A DNA stretch of 64,000 bases from Flavihumibacter soli (GTDB lineage: Bacteria > Bacteroidota > Bacteroidia > Sphingobacteriales > Sphingobacteriaceae): positions 310,001 through 374,000 of the forward strand of contig NZ_JAAFZB010000093.1 of NCBI RefSeq assembly GCF_010692725.1. The letters are read 5' to 3'. Under the pieces are notes generated by a model. That model worked only from the letters and a program-made list of their open reading frames with translations. It searched no databases and was not told the origin of the DNA. The position numbers and the translations under genes are program-made. Positions within the stretch are counted from its first letter, which is position 1. Every line of letters starts with the position of its first letter. Positions 17,064 to 25,282 of the stretch are shown one piece after another.

Positions 17064-18284
17064 TTGAATCTACCCTTTTTCATTGCTAAGCGCATTACCT
17101 TTAATTCAAACCGCACCTTCTCAAAGCTGATCGTGCGCATCGCGATTTTAGGAATTATGCTTGGCCTGGCTGTCATGATTCTGGCAGTCGCTATCGTAAA
17201 AGGATTTAAGTCAGAAATCCGCGAAAAGGTTCGCGGATTTGCCGGTGATATACAGATTGTTAAATATGATCTGAATACTTCCTTTGAAAATTCTCCTTTT
17301 GATATCAATCCGGTTACCCTGAAAACTATTCAAAAGTATCCCGAGATTGCCTTTACCCAGTCTTTTGCTACGAAACCAGGTATTATCAACACCAATGATG
17401 AAGTCGAGGGTGTTGTTTTGAAAGGGGTGGATAAGAATTATAACTGGGATTATTTTAAAAATATCCTCGTTGAAGGCCGCATCATCAACTTTAGCGACAG
17501 TGTGCAGTCGCAAAGGGAAGTGCTTATTTCCCAGTATACAGCAAACCGGCTTAACGTTAAAGTGGGAGATGATTTTCTAATGTATTTTGTACAGCAGCCT
17601 CTCAGAAAGCGGAAGTTCGACATTGTCGGGATCTATAACCTGGGAGTTGAAGAACTGGACAAAATGTATGTGATCGGAGATATATCGCTGATCCGGAAAC
17701 TAAATAAATGGACCCCGACGCAGGTAGGTGGCTTTGAATTGCGCCTGAAAGATTTCTCCAAACTTGATACAGTCGCTAACAAAGTTTACGAAAACCTGGA
17801 TATCGATCTGCGTTCGGTTACAGTTAAAGAATATTACCCTACGATCTTTGAATGGCTTTCCCTGCTGGATGTGAATACGCAGGTTATCCTGGTACTGATG
17901 CTGGCTGTGGCAGTTATTAATATGATATCAGCTCTAATGATCATGATCCTGGAACGTACCAACATGATTGGGATATTAAAAGCGCTTGGATCCGGTAACT
18001 GGAGTATCAGGCAGATATTTCTCTATAATGCTGCTTATCTTATAGGAATGGGTTTATTATTCGGAAACATATTAGGGATCGGAATAGGAGTTTTTCAGGA
18101 CACCACACACTTCTTCCAGCTCGATCAGGCCTCTTATTTTATAAGTTTTGTTCCGGTTCAATTAGAAATGATGGATATACTTCTTTTGAACGCGGGCACA
18201 TTGATAATCTGTCTGTTAGTTATGCTCATACCCTCCCTGCTGGTGACCCGGATCTCACCTGTAAAAGCCATAACCTTCAAGTAA
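17064..18284 (+). CDS. FtsX/LolE-type ABC transporter permease
   Basis: A 406-residue inner-membrane permease with the MacB-PCD/FtsX layout. There is one N-terminal helix (residues about 22-45), a periplasmic domain (about 50-265), then three C-terminal helices in the FtsX domain, ending in the family tail ISPVKAITFK. This layout is shared by LolC/LolE, which release lipoproteins to the outer membrane. Start is a TTG at 17064, giving the family N-terminus NLPFFIAKRI. No ATPase (LolD) gene is adjacent, so its partner is encoded elsewhere. Confidence 0.85.
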   Translation: MNLPFFIAKRITFNSNRTFSKLIVRIAILGIMLGLAVMILAVAIVKGFKSEIREKVRGFAGDIQIVKYDLNTSFENSPFDINPVTLKTIQKYPEIAFTQSFATKPGIINTNDEVEGVVLKGVDKNYNWDYFKNILVEGRIINFSDSVQSQREVLISQYTANRLNVKVGDDFLMYFVQQPLRKRKFDIVGIYNLGVEELDKMYVIGDISLIRKLNKWTPTQVGGFELRLKDFSKLDTVANKVYENLDIDLRSVTVKEYYPTIFEWLSLLDVNTQVILVLMLAVAVINMISALMIMILERTNMIGILKALGSGNWSIRQIFLYNAAYLIGMGLLFGNILGIGIGVFQDTTHFFQLDQASYFISFVPVQLEMMDILLLNAGTLIICLLVMLIPSLLVTRISPVKAITFK

Positions 18285-18289
18285 TTGTC

Positions 18290-18733
18290 TTACCTCATCT
18301 GGAGAATCAGGACCGCTGATTTTGTTCCTTGTTCAGTTCCGGGGGCTGGCTTAACGTCAGTAAGGATCAGGTTGTAAGGCTTGTCCTCATATTCAATTTG
18401 TAAGGTATCCGCTTTTTGATAGCGGGTTTCACATTGTCCGATGCAGAATGAATATTGTTTATCCGGAGCTTCTGGGCGTCTTACATTCAACTTTACCTTT
18501 GCGTTGCCTGCCCACACACACTGAACATTCTTAGGACAGCGACTGTCTGTTATTTCGCTAACTCTTAGCTCTATATTTTCAGAATTAATAAGGACCTTTC
18601 CGTTTAAAGGAATCTTGAAGGGAGAATTGAGCTCCACATCCTGAGGTGCAGGTAATCCGTCCTTTTTGCAGGTTGATGCCACAAGCGTGCAAACAGTCAG
18701 GAAAGTAGCAAAAGCTATAATGTGAGTTTTCAT
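18290..18733 (-). CDS. Secreted/lipoprotein of unknown function
   Basis: A 147-residue protein with an N-terminal signal sequence ending near Cys 22 (VASTC). The lipobox is imperfect because Thr precedes the Cys. The body is predicted beta-rich, with a Cys-containing segment (RCPKNVQCVWAGNAKVKL) and a second Cys pair (CIGQCETRY) that could form disulfides. I do not recognise a named domain. It is the last gene of the leftward cluster headed by the ECF sigma factor and the two secreted proteins upstream of it. Confidence 0.8.
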   Translation of the reverse strand: MKTHIIAFATFLTVCTLVASTCKKDGLPAPQDVELNSPFKIPLNGKVLINSENIELRVSEITDSRCPKNVQCVWAGNAKVKLNVRRPEAPDKQYSFCIGQCETRYQKADTLQIEYEDKPYNLILTDVKPAPGTEQGTKSAVLILQMR

Positions 18734-18760
18734 ACTATTTGGAACTATTAAGCTTGATGA

Positions 18761-19099
18761 TTAACGGTTCTTCCAGATCAGTTCAATAGGACCCGTGAAA
18801 TTCAGGTTCTGATATTCTCCATTAGTTAAGGTCAGCTGCATCCCATCGCAGTCGTACAATGCCGGAATGCTGTTAACATTCGGCTGGCAGTTTGATAGGA
18901 TAAATACAGTTTGGCCTTTATATGTTGACCTTGAGATACTATAGCAGTCTGTGGATTTGGCTAAGCTCTCTATCCTGGTCTTAAGCCATGTTAAGGTTTC
19001 ATCCGGCCGGTCACCTCCACAGTGATCTGAAGTTGATTTCTCGCAGCCGGTAATCATGATGGCTATCGAGAAAAGAATGATCAATACAGGTCGTCTCAT
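18761..19099 (-). CDS. Small lipoprotein of unknown function
   Basis: A 112-residue protein with a good lipoprotein signal (lipobox ITGC, Cys 19). The mature part has several Cys residues and a YKGQTVFILSNC segment. No domain is recognised with certainty. Its start ATG is three bases after the stop of the beta-barrel protein gene, so it is cotranscribed with the sigma-factor cluster. Confidence 0.78.
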   Translation of the reverse strand: MRRPVLIILFSIAIMITGCEKSTSDHCGGDRPDETLTWLKTRIESLAKSTDCYSISRSTYKGQTVFILSNCQPNVNSIPALYDCDGMQLTLTNGEYQNLNFTGPIELIWKNR

Positions 19100-19101
19100 A
19101 A

Positions 19102-20394
19102 TTATTTTTTTAAGGGAGCAAATCGAAGTTTCAGGTTGAATCCTGCTGATCCGAATTTGAGGTCTTCCGAGCCAAGACCACTGAGAGGATATTTTAAGAA
19201 TGGTTCGAGGCTGATTGTCTGCGTCTTACCAAAGTTTCTGCTTAATCCCAGGGAGAGATTAAGCGTTTGTCCCAAATCAAAATTACTAAGCTGTTTCTTT
19301 ATTTTCTGATCTTGTGTCTGGCTAACGTAGTTTCCAGATGCCGTGCTAAAGTTCCGGTAATAATAGGCATAAGTTTCATTCAGAAATGTGCCCGAGCTCA
19401 AGCCTGCCAGGACATAGAATCTATCGCTTTCCGGAACAAACTGGTACTTGATATTTAAAGGGATATCCAAAGCCAGGAGATTGGCATTATAGCTCGTGAT
19501 TGTTGTCAGATTCCCGGACCCTTGATTCAACTTTGAATCAAAAGACGCGTATGCACTGGACGGCAGGTCTTGCGCATTGTCATAGCTAAGGCTGTGGGAA
19601 GCAATGCTAAGTCCCGTAGAAAACTTCAGGTTTTTACTTAACCTGATATCTGAATTAAAGCCTGCACCGAAGTTCAGCTGATTTTCGCTGCCTTCCGAAT
19701 AATTTAAGTAGCTGCCCGCAAAAACGCTCAATGCAAGTTTCTTTGTTTTCTCATCCGAACGTTTATCCCCAGTTCCGGACTCAGCCGGGTCAGGATTGAA
19801 TTCTTTAATATATACAGGTTTTTTAACCGGATCAATTGGTGTCGGACTAAAATGTGCCGGGTTTTTTACGACCAGGGAAGCTGCCTTAGCCATTCTTATT
19901 TCATCAGCCCGTTCGGATACCACAATTGGTTCCAGTACAGAATCATGCTGAACCTTAGCTATTGAGAGGTTTAAGTCTTCTTCTTTGTTTTCCGCAGGAT
20001 GTGATAAAGCTTGCTTCAGCTCTCCGGTGTTCTGCACATTAGCAGTGCCCTTTCGCTGAGATAAAACAGGCTTATTGTTCTGAAGGACTTCATTGCCTTG
20101 TTCTTCAGTATTGAACTGAGGTGCTTTTTTTGAATTGATCATTCCTCCCTGGTCTTTTGCGGGCTTTATAGCTATCATCTCCTCAGACTGATCAACAAAC
20201 CACAAACCGGTGGCCAGCATTAATATCGCAGCCGCTGTACTTAGCCAAAGAATCAGGGGCCTGCGATTGCGCACAGGATATTTCTTGCGCAGTTCTTCCC
20301 AGCCGGCGTCTGCCGAGGGGTCTTCGAAATTCTCAAAAACCTGCCTTATTCTGCCGGTAAGCATCTTGTCAACTGGTTCGTTCATATATTCCAT
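19102..20394 (-). CDS. One-TM / beta-barrel protein paired with the ECF sigma factor
   Basis: A 430-residue protein with a short cytoplasmic N-terminus, one membrane helix at about residues 46-67, a 160-residue low-complexity linker, and a C-terminal domain (about 235-430) with alternating beta strands like the outer-membrane beta-barrel (porin-family) domain of Bacteroidota. Its start overlaps the end of the sigma gene by 26 bases. The layout suggests a membrane regulator of the sigma factor with a periplasmic or outer-membrane sensing domain. I see no classical zinc anti-sigma motif (HxxxCxxC), so the anti-sigma role is inference. Confidence 0.8.
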   Translation of the reverse strand: MEYMNEPVDKMLTGRIRQVFENFEDPSADAGWEELRKKYPVRNRRPLILWLSTAAAILMLATGLWFVDQSEEMIAIKPAKDQGGMINSKKAPQFNTEEQGNEVLQNNKPVLSQRKGTANVQNTGELKQALSHPAENKEEDLNLSIAKVQHDSVLEPIVVSERADEIRMAKAASLVVKNPAHFSPTPIDPVKKPVYIKEFNPDPAESGTGDKRSDEKTKKLALSVFAGSYLNYSEGSENQLNFGAGFNSDIRLSKNLKFSTGLSIASHSLSYDNAQDLPSSAYASFDSKLNQGSGNLTTITSYNANLLALDIPLNIKYQFVPESDRFYVLAGLSSGTFLNETYAYYYRNFSTASGNYVSQTQDQKIKKQLSNFDLGQTLNLSLGLSRNFGKTQTISLEPFLKYPLSGLGSEDLKFGSAGFNLKLRFAPLKK

Positions 20395-20932
20395 TTTCCT
20401 GTTGCCAGGTTTTTCTTAATTTTTCTTTAGCTCTGCTCAGATTGACTCTGGACGAACTGGCCGGGATTCCCAGCATCTGACCGATTTCTTCGTGGCTGTA
20501 ACCGTCGATCTCATAAAGGTTGAAAACTGTGCGATGTATCTCAGGTAATCTGTTCAAAAGTTTAAGGATATCTGAAGCCTGCAAATTTTCAATAGCGCCC
20601 GGATTAGTGGAAACATTCCCGGCCGTTTCCAGGTCAGCCTGATAAAGAAGTTTCATGTCTTTTCGCCGCCGGTCAATTGCCGTATTCACAATTATTTTCC
20701 GTAACCATGGTTTAAATGTTTTTTCGCTTTCAAACTGACTTATAGATTTAAAAACTTTGATAAAAGCGTCATTAACAACTTCTAGCGCGTCATTTCTATC
20801 CGGCAGATATCGCAACCCGACGCCCATCGCGTAACCGTAGAAATGTTTATACAACTTTTCCAGGTACTTAAGATCGCCATGTTTGCATTTCTGAATGAGC
20901 TCAGACTCAGAAATCAGCGGATTTTTTAACAT
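20369..20932 (-). CDS. ECF-type RNA polymerase sigma factor
   Basis: A 187-residue sigma-70 family protein of the extracytoplasmic-function type. Region 2 covers the DRNDALEVVNDAFIKVF and FKPWLRKIIVNTAIDRRR segments. Region 4 has the helix-turn-helix YSHEEIGQMLGIPASSSRVNL. It overlaps the following beta-barrel/TM gene by 26 bases and follows a small lipoprotein gene by three bases, so it belongs to a tight leftward cluster of six genes (18290-21908). Confidence 0.93.
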   Translation of the reverse strand: MLKNPLISESELIQKCKHGDLKYLEKLYKHFYGYAMGVGLRYLPDRNDALEVVNDAFIKVFKSISQFESEKTFKPWLRKIIVNTAIDRRRKDMKLLYQADLETAGNVSTNPGAIENLQASDILKLLNRLPEIHRTVFNLYEIDGYSHEEIGQMLGIPASSSRVNLSRAKEKLRKTWQQENGIYERTS

Positions 20933-20935
20933 CTA

Positions 20936-21361
20936 TTAGTTTAATCGTTTCAGGCGGTATTCATAAAGTGGGTTGACCGTATTGCAGTTCGGACACGGAT
21001 CATAGCTCCGGGTCAAAATCAGGCTGTCTCCTTTAAAACGGTAATTATATTTACCTTCCAGTATAAGGCCCCAATCGAAATTAGCAGTCCAGATATTCTC
21101 ATCGCTAAAATTTATCACATTTTCTTCTAAAATTTCCAGTGTGCCCGATCCTCCTGCCGGTATATAGCTGGCGTTTCGGCCCGATGAATACCTGTTTTCT
21201 GAAAAGGAAATTTCGGCATTGCCTGATTGAACTGGAAGATCATTTGAAGGACGATAAAAAAATCTTCCCTGGTAAGTGCCATTAAGTGCGCCCGGACTTA
21301 ATTTATCTGTACAAGCTGCGAAAGCCATGCACAGTGCCAGAATAATCATTCTTGTCCGCAT
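20936..21361 (-). CDS. Small lipoprotein of unknown function
   Basis: The ATG at 21361 is chosen over a longer frame to 21421, because it gives a lipoprotein signal ending MAFAAC (Cys 16). The mature protein is about 126 residues and looks beta-rich, with motifs such as GTYQGRFFYRPS, and two Cys near the end (DPCPNC). No known domain is recognised. It sits three bases upstream of the ECF sigma gene and is part of the same transcript. Confidence 0.78.
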   Translation of the reverse strand: MRTRMIILALCMAFAACTDKLSPGALNGTYQGRFFYRPSNDLPVQSGNAEISFSENRYSSGRNASYIPAGGSGTLEILEENVINFSDENIWTANFDWGLILEGKYNYRFKGDSLILTRSYDPCPNCNTVNPLYEYRLKRLN

Positions 21362-21371
21362 CTTTCTGGTA

Positions 21372-21908
21372 TTAATTAAAAGCTGGTTGAATAATGGCGA
21401 GCTCTTCCCTGGTAAACCCATTTCTTAAACTCCAGGCATTTAAGACTGGATCATGCCCGAGCTTGTCGGAATCGTAAAATTCCTTATTGATCTTTTCGGT
21501 AAGGTCTCCGCCGCCCGCCTTGCTTACCAGATAACCAATCGCTGAAACTCTACCCTGATTATCTACTAAACAGGGACTAATATCACTGCCGGATTTGGGG
21601 TAATCCGGAAAGATCCCTGCTTTCCAGTAATCGTTCAGATAATCCAGGAGCTGTTCACGATTTAATCGGGTTTGTTGATCTTGATGTTCGTATTGACTTT
21701 CCCGTAAGAGCATTTCGGCGTAAGCAAGGTGTGTCTGAATTCTCAGGTCCCTGTCAGTTCCGGGTGATGGTAAGTGTCCAAACTTTTTAACATAACTGAT
21801 ATCACCTATGATGGTGTTAATAGCCGGATTGTAATCAGTCGCAGCTGTGAAATAGATCCACACAAATACTAAGATCAAGGTGCTAACCGAAAATATTAAT
21901 CTTTTCAT
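21372..21908 (-). CDS. Secreted protein of unknown function
   Basis: A 178-residue protein with an N-terminal hydrophobic segment (residues about 4-23) that is either a signal peptide or a membrane anchor. The remainder is soluble and predicted helical, with a conserved-looking segment HLAYAEMLLR and GRVSAIGYLVSKAGG. I do not recognise the family. It is the first gene of the leftward cluster containing the ECF sigma factor. Confidence 0.75.
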   Translation of the reverse strand: MKRLIFSVSTLILVFVWIYFTAATDYNPAINTIIGDISYVKKFGHLPSPGTDRDLRIQTHLAYAEMLLRESQYEHQDQQTRLNREQLLDYLNDYWKAGIFPDYPKSGSDISPCLVDNQGRVSAIGYLVSKAGGGDLTEKINKEFYDSDKLGHDPVLNAWSLRNGFTREELAIIQPAFN

Positions 21909-22010
21909 CGAGTTCCTTTTTTATACCCATACGGGAGGGAAAGGAAGAACGATACAGGCATAAAAATTATTGTTTTCTTTAAAGGCCCGCTGAAATCGGT
22001 ATTGTGATAA

Positions 22011-22820
22011 TTATAATATCGTCTTTGCCTCATTCCAGTAATGGTCCATTTCAGCAAGGCTCATATCTTTCAGCTTTTTACCCGAGGATGCCGCTTTACT
22101 CTCAAGGTATTGAAAACGCTTGATAAATTTTTTATTGGTCTTTTCAAGGGCATCCTCCGGATTAATATCGATAAAGCGCGCATAATTGATCAGTGAAAAC
22201 AAAAGGTCGCCAAATTCTCCCTCGGCCCTTTCCTTGTCAATAGTCGAGTTTTCGGCTACATTGAATTCGTCTCTGAACTCGCGCATTTCTTCCTCAACTT
22301 TTTCCCAGACCTGTGATTTTTCTTCCCAGTCAAAGCCGACACCCCGTGCTTTTTCCTGTATCCTCGAAGCCTTTACAAGCGCCGGCAATGAAACCGGCAC
22401 GCCTTCAAGCACTGACTTATTGCCTTCCTTCAGCTTTAATTGTTCCCAGTTCCGTTTCACATCAGCTTCATTATTAACCACTGTATCGCTATAGATATGC
22501 GGATGGCGATGGATCAGCTTATCGCAGATACTGTTTAATACATCCACAATTGTGAAGTCATTTGTTTCTGAGGCAATGCGGGCATAAAATACCAGGTGAA
22601 GCATGATGTCACCAATCTCCTTTTTTATCTCCTGCATGTCGCCATCCAATATGGAATCAGCGAGCTCATAGGTTTCTTCAATCGTCAGGTGACGAAGCGT
22701 CTGCATCGTTTGTTTTTTATCCCACGGGCATTGTTCCCGCAAAGTGTCCATAACGGTTAGGAGCCTTTCGAAGGCAGAAGCAGGGGTGGTGGCAAATGGG
22801 GGAGCAATATTTGCAGACAT
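22011..22820 (-). CDS. mazG: Nucleoside triphosphate pyrophosphohydrolase MazG
   Basis: Hydrolyses NTPs to NMP and pyrophosphate, cleaning the nucleotide pool and possibly lowering (p)ppGpp. The 269-residue product has tandem MazG domains. The first starts at LRE-QCPWDKKQTMQTLRHLTIEETYELADSI with metal-binding EExxE-type residues; the second is around EMREFRDEF and GEFGDLLFSLINYARF. Length matches MazG of E. coli (about 263). A TATTTTTG promoter-like box is 15 bases upstream. A 63-residue protein is encoded 48 bases upstream on the same strand. Confidence 0.95.
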   Translation of the reverse strand: MSANIAPPFATTPASAFERLLTVMDTLREQCPWDKKQTMQTLRHLTIEETYELADSILDGDMQEIKKEIGDIMLHLVFYARIASETNDFTIVDVLNSICDKLIHRHPHIYSDTVVNNEADVKRNWEQLKLKEGNKSVLEGVPVSLPALVKASRIQEKARGVGFDWEEKSQVWEKVEEEMREFRDEFNVAENSTIDKERAEGEFGDLLFSLINYARFIDINPEDALEKTNKKFIKRFQYLESKAASSGKKLKDMSLAEMDHYWNEAKTIL

Positions 22821-22834
22821 AGACTTTTTTTCCG

Positions 22835-22842
22835 CAAAAATA
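22835..22842 (-). promoter_or_regulatory. Candidate -7 box upstream of mazG
   Basis: On the minus strand this reads TATTTTTG, a perfect TAnnTTTG match. It would give a leader of about eight bases, in the gap between the small upstream gene and mazG. Confidence 0.3.
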
Positions 22843-22868
22843 GCGATTTTGAACAGATGTATCGTTCG

Positions 22869-23060
22869 TTAGGAAAGGTATGATTTCATCACTTTGGCGT
22901 ACTCCTCGCGGGTGAAGTAGATAATAGGTTCCTCTGATGTATGGGAAGCCTCCAGGATGATCTTTGTGCCGAACTCGTAAGGCTCGATAGTAATCACGCG
23001 GCCTTTGTCAAAGTTGACCACTTCATCGTCAATAAGCAGGGTAAATGTATCAGCTGACAT
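22869..23060 (-). CDS. Small conserved-looking protein of unknown function
   Basis: A 63-residue acidic protein with no signal or membrane segment. Its pattern of alternating charged and hydrophobic residues (FTLLIDDEVVNFDKG, FTREEYAKVMKSYL) looks like a real folded small domain, mostly beta with a C-terminal helix. I do not recognise the family. It lies 48 bases upstream of mazG on the same strand. Confidence 0.65.
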   Translation of the reverse strand: MSADTFTLLIDDEVVNFDKGRVITIEPYEFGTKIILEASHTSEEPIIYFTREEYAKVMKSYLS

Positions 23061-23292
23061 CGGAGGTTTAGATAGTAATTGTATAACTATTGAATAACAG
23101 GGGTAAATCCTTATTGTTCATTCCAATCAGGGAATTACAATCGACATATGATGGCTGAAAGAAGACGGGCACTATCATGGGTGGTTTGTAAATTAAAAGA
23201 ACTTCATTCTTAATCAGGCTTTAAAATCACAACAGACAAATTTTACTGCTAAACGGGGTTTAAAGGCTGATAACGATAACAGAACTTTGTGT

Positions 23293-23321
23293 TTTGTTTA
23301 AGAAATAAATTTCTATATTTG
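23293..23321 (+). promoter_or_regulatory. Bacteroidetes-type promoter of rplU-rpmA
   Basis: This lies in the 303-base gap upstream of rplU. A TTTG at 23293-23296 and the perfect -7 box TATATTTG at 23314-23321 are 17 bases apart, slightly closer than the 19-21 usual for Bacteroidetes (a second TTTG at 23286 gives 24). The transcript would start near 23328, leaving a leader of about 36 bases before the L21 ATG. The rest of the gap (23061-23290) shows nothing recognisable. Confidence 0.55.
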
Positions 23322-23363
23322 CACCTCGTTAAAAACTAAGTATTTAAATAAATTAATCTAATA

Positions 23364-23675
23364 ATGTACGCAATAGTAAGTATAGCCGGACAGCAATTCA
23401 AAGTTGCAAAAGACCAGCATATCTTTGTACACCGTTTACAAGGAGATGAGGGCGCTAGTATTGAATTTGACAATGTATTATTAGCAGAAGATGGTGGTAA
23501 ATTCAAAGTCGGTTCAGACGCTTTGAAAGGTGCTAAAGTTTCAGCTAAGATCGTGTCTCATTTAAAAGGAGATAAGGTGATCGTTTTCAAAAAGAAACGC
23601 CGTAAAGGTTACAAAAAGAAAAATGGTCATCGTCAGCAATTCACTAAACTTGAGATCACAGGTATCTCTTTATAA
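23364..23675 (+). CDS. rplU: 50S ribosomal protein L21
   Basis: A large-subunit ribosomal protein of 103 residues, with the family start [13 protein letters not shown] and the basic C-terminal segment [20 protein letters not shown] that binds 23S rRNA. It forms the conserved rplU-rpmA pair with L27, 83 bases upstream of it. A promoter is visible at 23293-23321. Confidence 0.97.
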   Translation: MYAIVSIAGQQFKVAKDQHIFVHRLQGDEGASIEFDNVLLAEDGGKFKVGSDALKGAKVSAKIVSHLKGDKVIVFKKKRRKGYKKKNGHRQQFTKLEITGISL

Positions 23676-23758
23676 GCTGAAAGCTAAGGTTAAAGCCGAA
23701 AGGCTAATAATTAATTAAAAATTCTGGATTGATCTCAATCCATAAAAAATAAAAAACA

Positions 23759-24157
23759 ATGGCACATAAAAAAGGAGCCGGTAGTTCCAGAAACGGTCGC
23801 GAGTCGCATAGCAAGCGTTTAGGTATTAAAATTTTTGGCGGACAGGCTGCATTAGCAGGTAACATCATCGTTCGTCAGCGCGGAACAAAACATCACCCTG
23901 ATAAGTTTGTAGGTATTGGTAAAGACCATACTCTATTTGCTTTAGTTCATGGTACAGTTGTATTCACCAAAAAGCGTGATGACAAATCATACGTTTCTAT
24001 CCTTCCCCTGGAAGACGAAGTAACTGTGGTAGAAACTCCTGTGGTTGAAGAAAAAGCAGCTAAGACTGAGAAACCTGCAAAGAAAGCTAAAGAGGCTGCT
24101 CCTAAAGCAGCAACTGAAACTCCCGGTGAAGAATTAGCTCCGGCAGAAGAATTGTAA
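23759..24157 (+). CDS. rpmA: 50S ribosomal protein L27 with C-terminal extension
   Basis: Large-subunit protein close to the peptidyl-transferase centre. The conserved core is present: [16 protein letters not shown] at the N-terminus and [24 protein letters not shown] in the middle. The N-terminal MAHKK means no cleaved leader of the Firmicutes type is present. The protein is 132 residues, about 45 longer than usual. The extra part (about residues 88-132) is rich in Lys, Ala, Glu and Pro and looks disordered. A bidirectional terminator follows. Confidence 0.96.
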   Translation: MAHKKGAGSSRNGRESHSKRLGIKIFGGQAALAGNIIVRQRGTKHHPDKFVGIGKDHTLFALVHGTVVFTKKRDDKSYVSILPLEDEVTVVETPVVEEKAAKTEKPAKKAKEAAPKAATETPGEELAPAEEL

Positions 24158-24173
24158 TTCTCCGAAACATAAT

Positions 24174-24210
24174 AAAAAAGCCTTGCCGAGATGATCGGCA
24201 AGGCTTTTTT
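24174..24210. terminator. Bidirectional terminator after rpmA
   Basis: Inverted repeat AAAAAAGCCTTGCCGA - five-base loop - TCGGCAAGGCTTTTTT. The G/C stem with A and T runs on both sides stops both the L21-L27 transcript and the leftward polyprenyl synthase gene ending at 24235. Confidence 0.88.
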
Positions 24211-24234
24211 ATTGCCTGGTATTTGAGTGAAGCT

Positions 24235-25206
24235 TTAATGCTCTCTTAAGAGCAGGTCATTTGCAAAATTGCTCAACATATCTTTTTTAATCGGACTTAC
24301 ATTAACACGTTCCAGGCAATCAAGCGCACGCTCTGAGTAGGAAAGCATTTTCTGCTCAGCCAGCTGCCTGACATTCAATTGATCGTAAATCTCCGTAATA
24401 GCAGCAACCTTCTCCAGAGGAGCATTCGATCTGTCCACCCAATCAGTTAACCGACGTTTGGTTTCATCGGAAGCCAGCTCTTTTGCTTTAATAAGCATAA
24501 ATGTTTTTTTGTTGGATGTAATGTCGCCGCCAACTTGTTTGCCAAATTTTTCGGGATCGCCATAAACATCCAATATGTCGTCATGAAGCTGAAAGGCAAG
24601 GCCGAGATTAATTCCAAACTCATAAAGCAGACCAGCATCAGTATTGGAAGCGCCGCCGATAAGTGCGCCGATTTCGAGGGCTGCGCCGAGCAAGACGGCG
24701 GTCTTTAACCGGATCATATTCAGGTAATCAGCTTCAGATACATTGTTCAGTACTTCGAAATTCATATCTATCTGCTGACCTTCGCAAACGCCAACTGCTG
24801 TATCATTAAAGATCTGCAACACATCGGGCAGTATGGCAGGATTAACCTGCATGATTAGTTTGTAGGCCTCCACGAGCATCACATCACCGGACAGAATGGC
24901 GACGTTATTACCCCACTTATGCTGTACCGTTGGCTTTCCGCGACGCAGCGGAGCATTATCCATAATATCATCATGCATCAGGGTGAAATTATGAAAGACC
25001 TCAATGGCCAGAGCAGGCTTGATTGCCTTAGTGATGTCATCAGTAAACAGGTTACAGGCCATCAGTACAGAAACCGGCCTGAGACGTTTCCCGCCAAGTT
25101 CCATCAAGTAGGAGATGGGCTCATATAATTCTTTGGGAGATTGGGGATACCTTGATTCGGCTATTGCCTGATGGATAATAGCCTGAAGCTGATTGATTGA
25201 ATGCAT
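24235..25206 (-). CDS. Trans-polyprenyl diphosphate synthase
   Basis: Chain-elongating prenyltransferase of the isoprenoid synthase fold, 323 residues. It has the first Asp-rich motif in LMHDDIMDNAPLRRG and the second in FQLHDDILDVYGD, which bind the Mg-diphosphate, with the usual GGKRLRP motif early in the chain. It could make farnesyl/geranylgeranyl diphosphate (feeding the carotenoid operon at 59.6-64 kb) or longer quinone side chains; the sequence alone does not decide chain length. The gene stands alone and shares a terminator with rpmA. Confidence 0.93.
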   Translation of the reverse strand: MHSINQLQAIIHQAIAESRYPQSPKELYEPISYLMELGGKRLRPVSVLMACNLFTDDITKAIKPALAIEVFHNFTLMHDDIMDNAPLRRGKPTVQHKWGNNVAILSGDVMLVEAYKLIMQVNPAILPDVLQIFNDTAVGVCEGQQIDMNFEVLNNVSEADYLNMIRLKTAVLLGAALEIGALIGGASNTDAGLLYEFGINLGLAFQLHDDILDVYGDPEKFGKQVGGDITSNKKTFMLIKAKELASDETKRRLTDWVDRSNAPLEKVAAITEIYDQLNVRQLAEQKMLSYSERALDCLERVNVSPIKKDMLSNFANDLLLREH

Positions 25207-25282
25207 TGGGTATAAAGGTACTGCTTGCTGGTATAATAGTGAAATTTCTGCTTTAGGGAAATTGCTTTAGCGCCCAGGGGAT

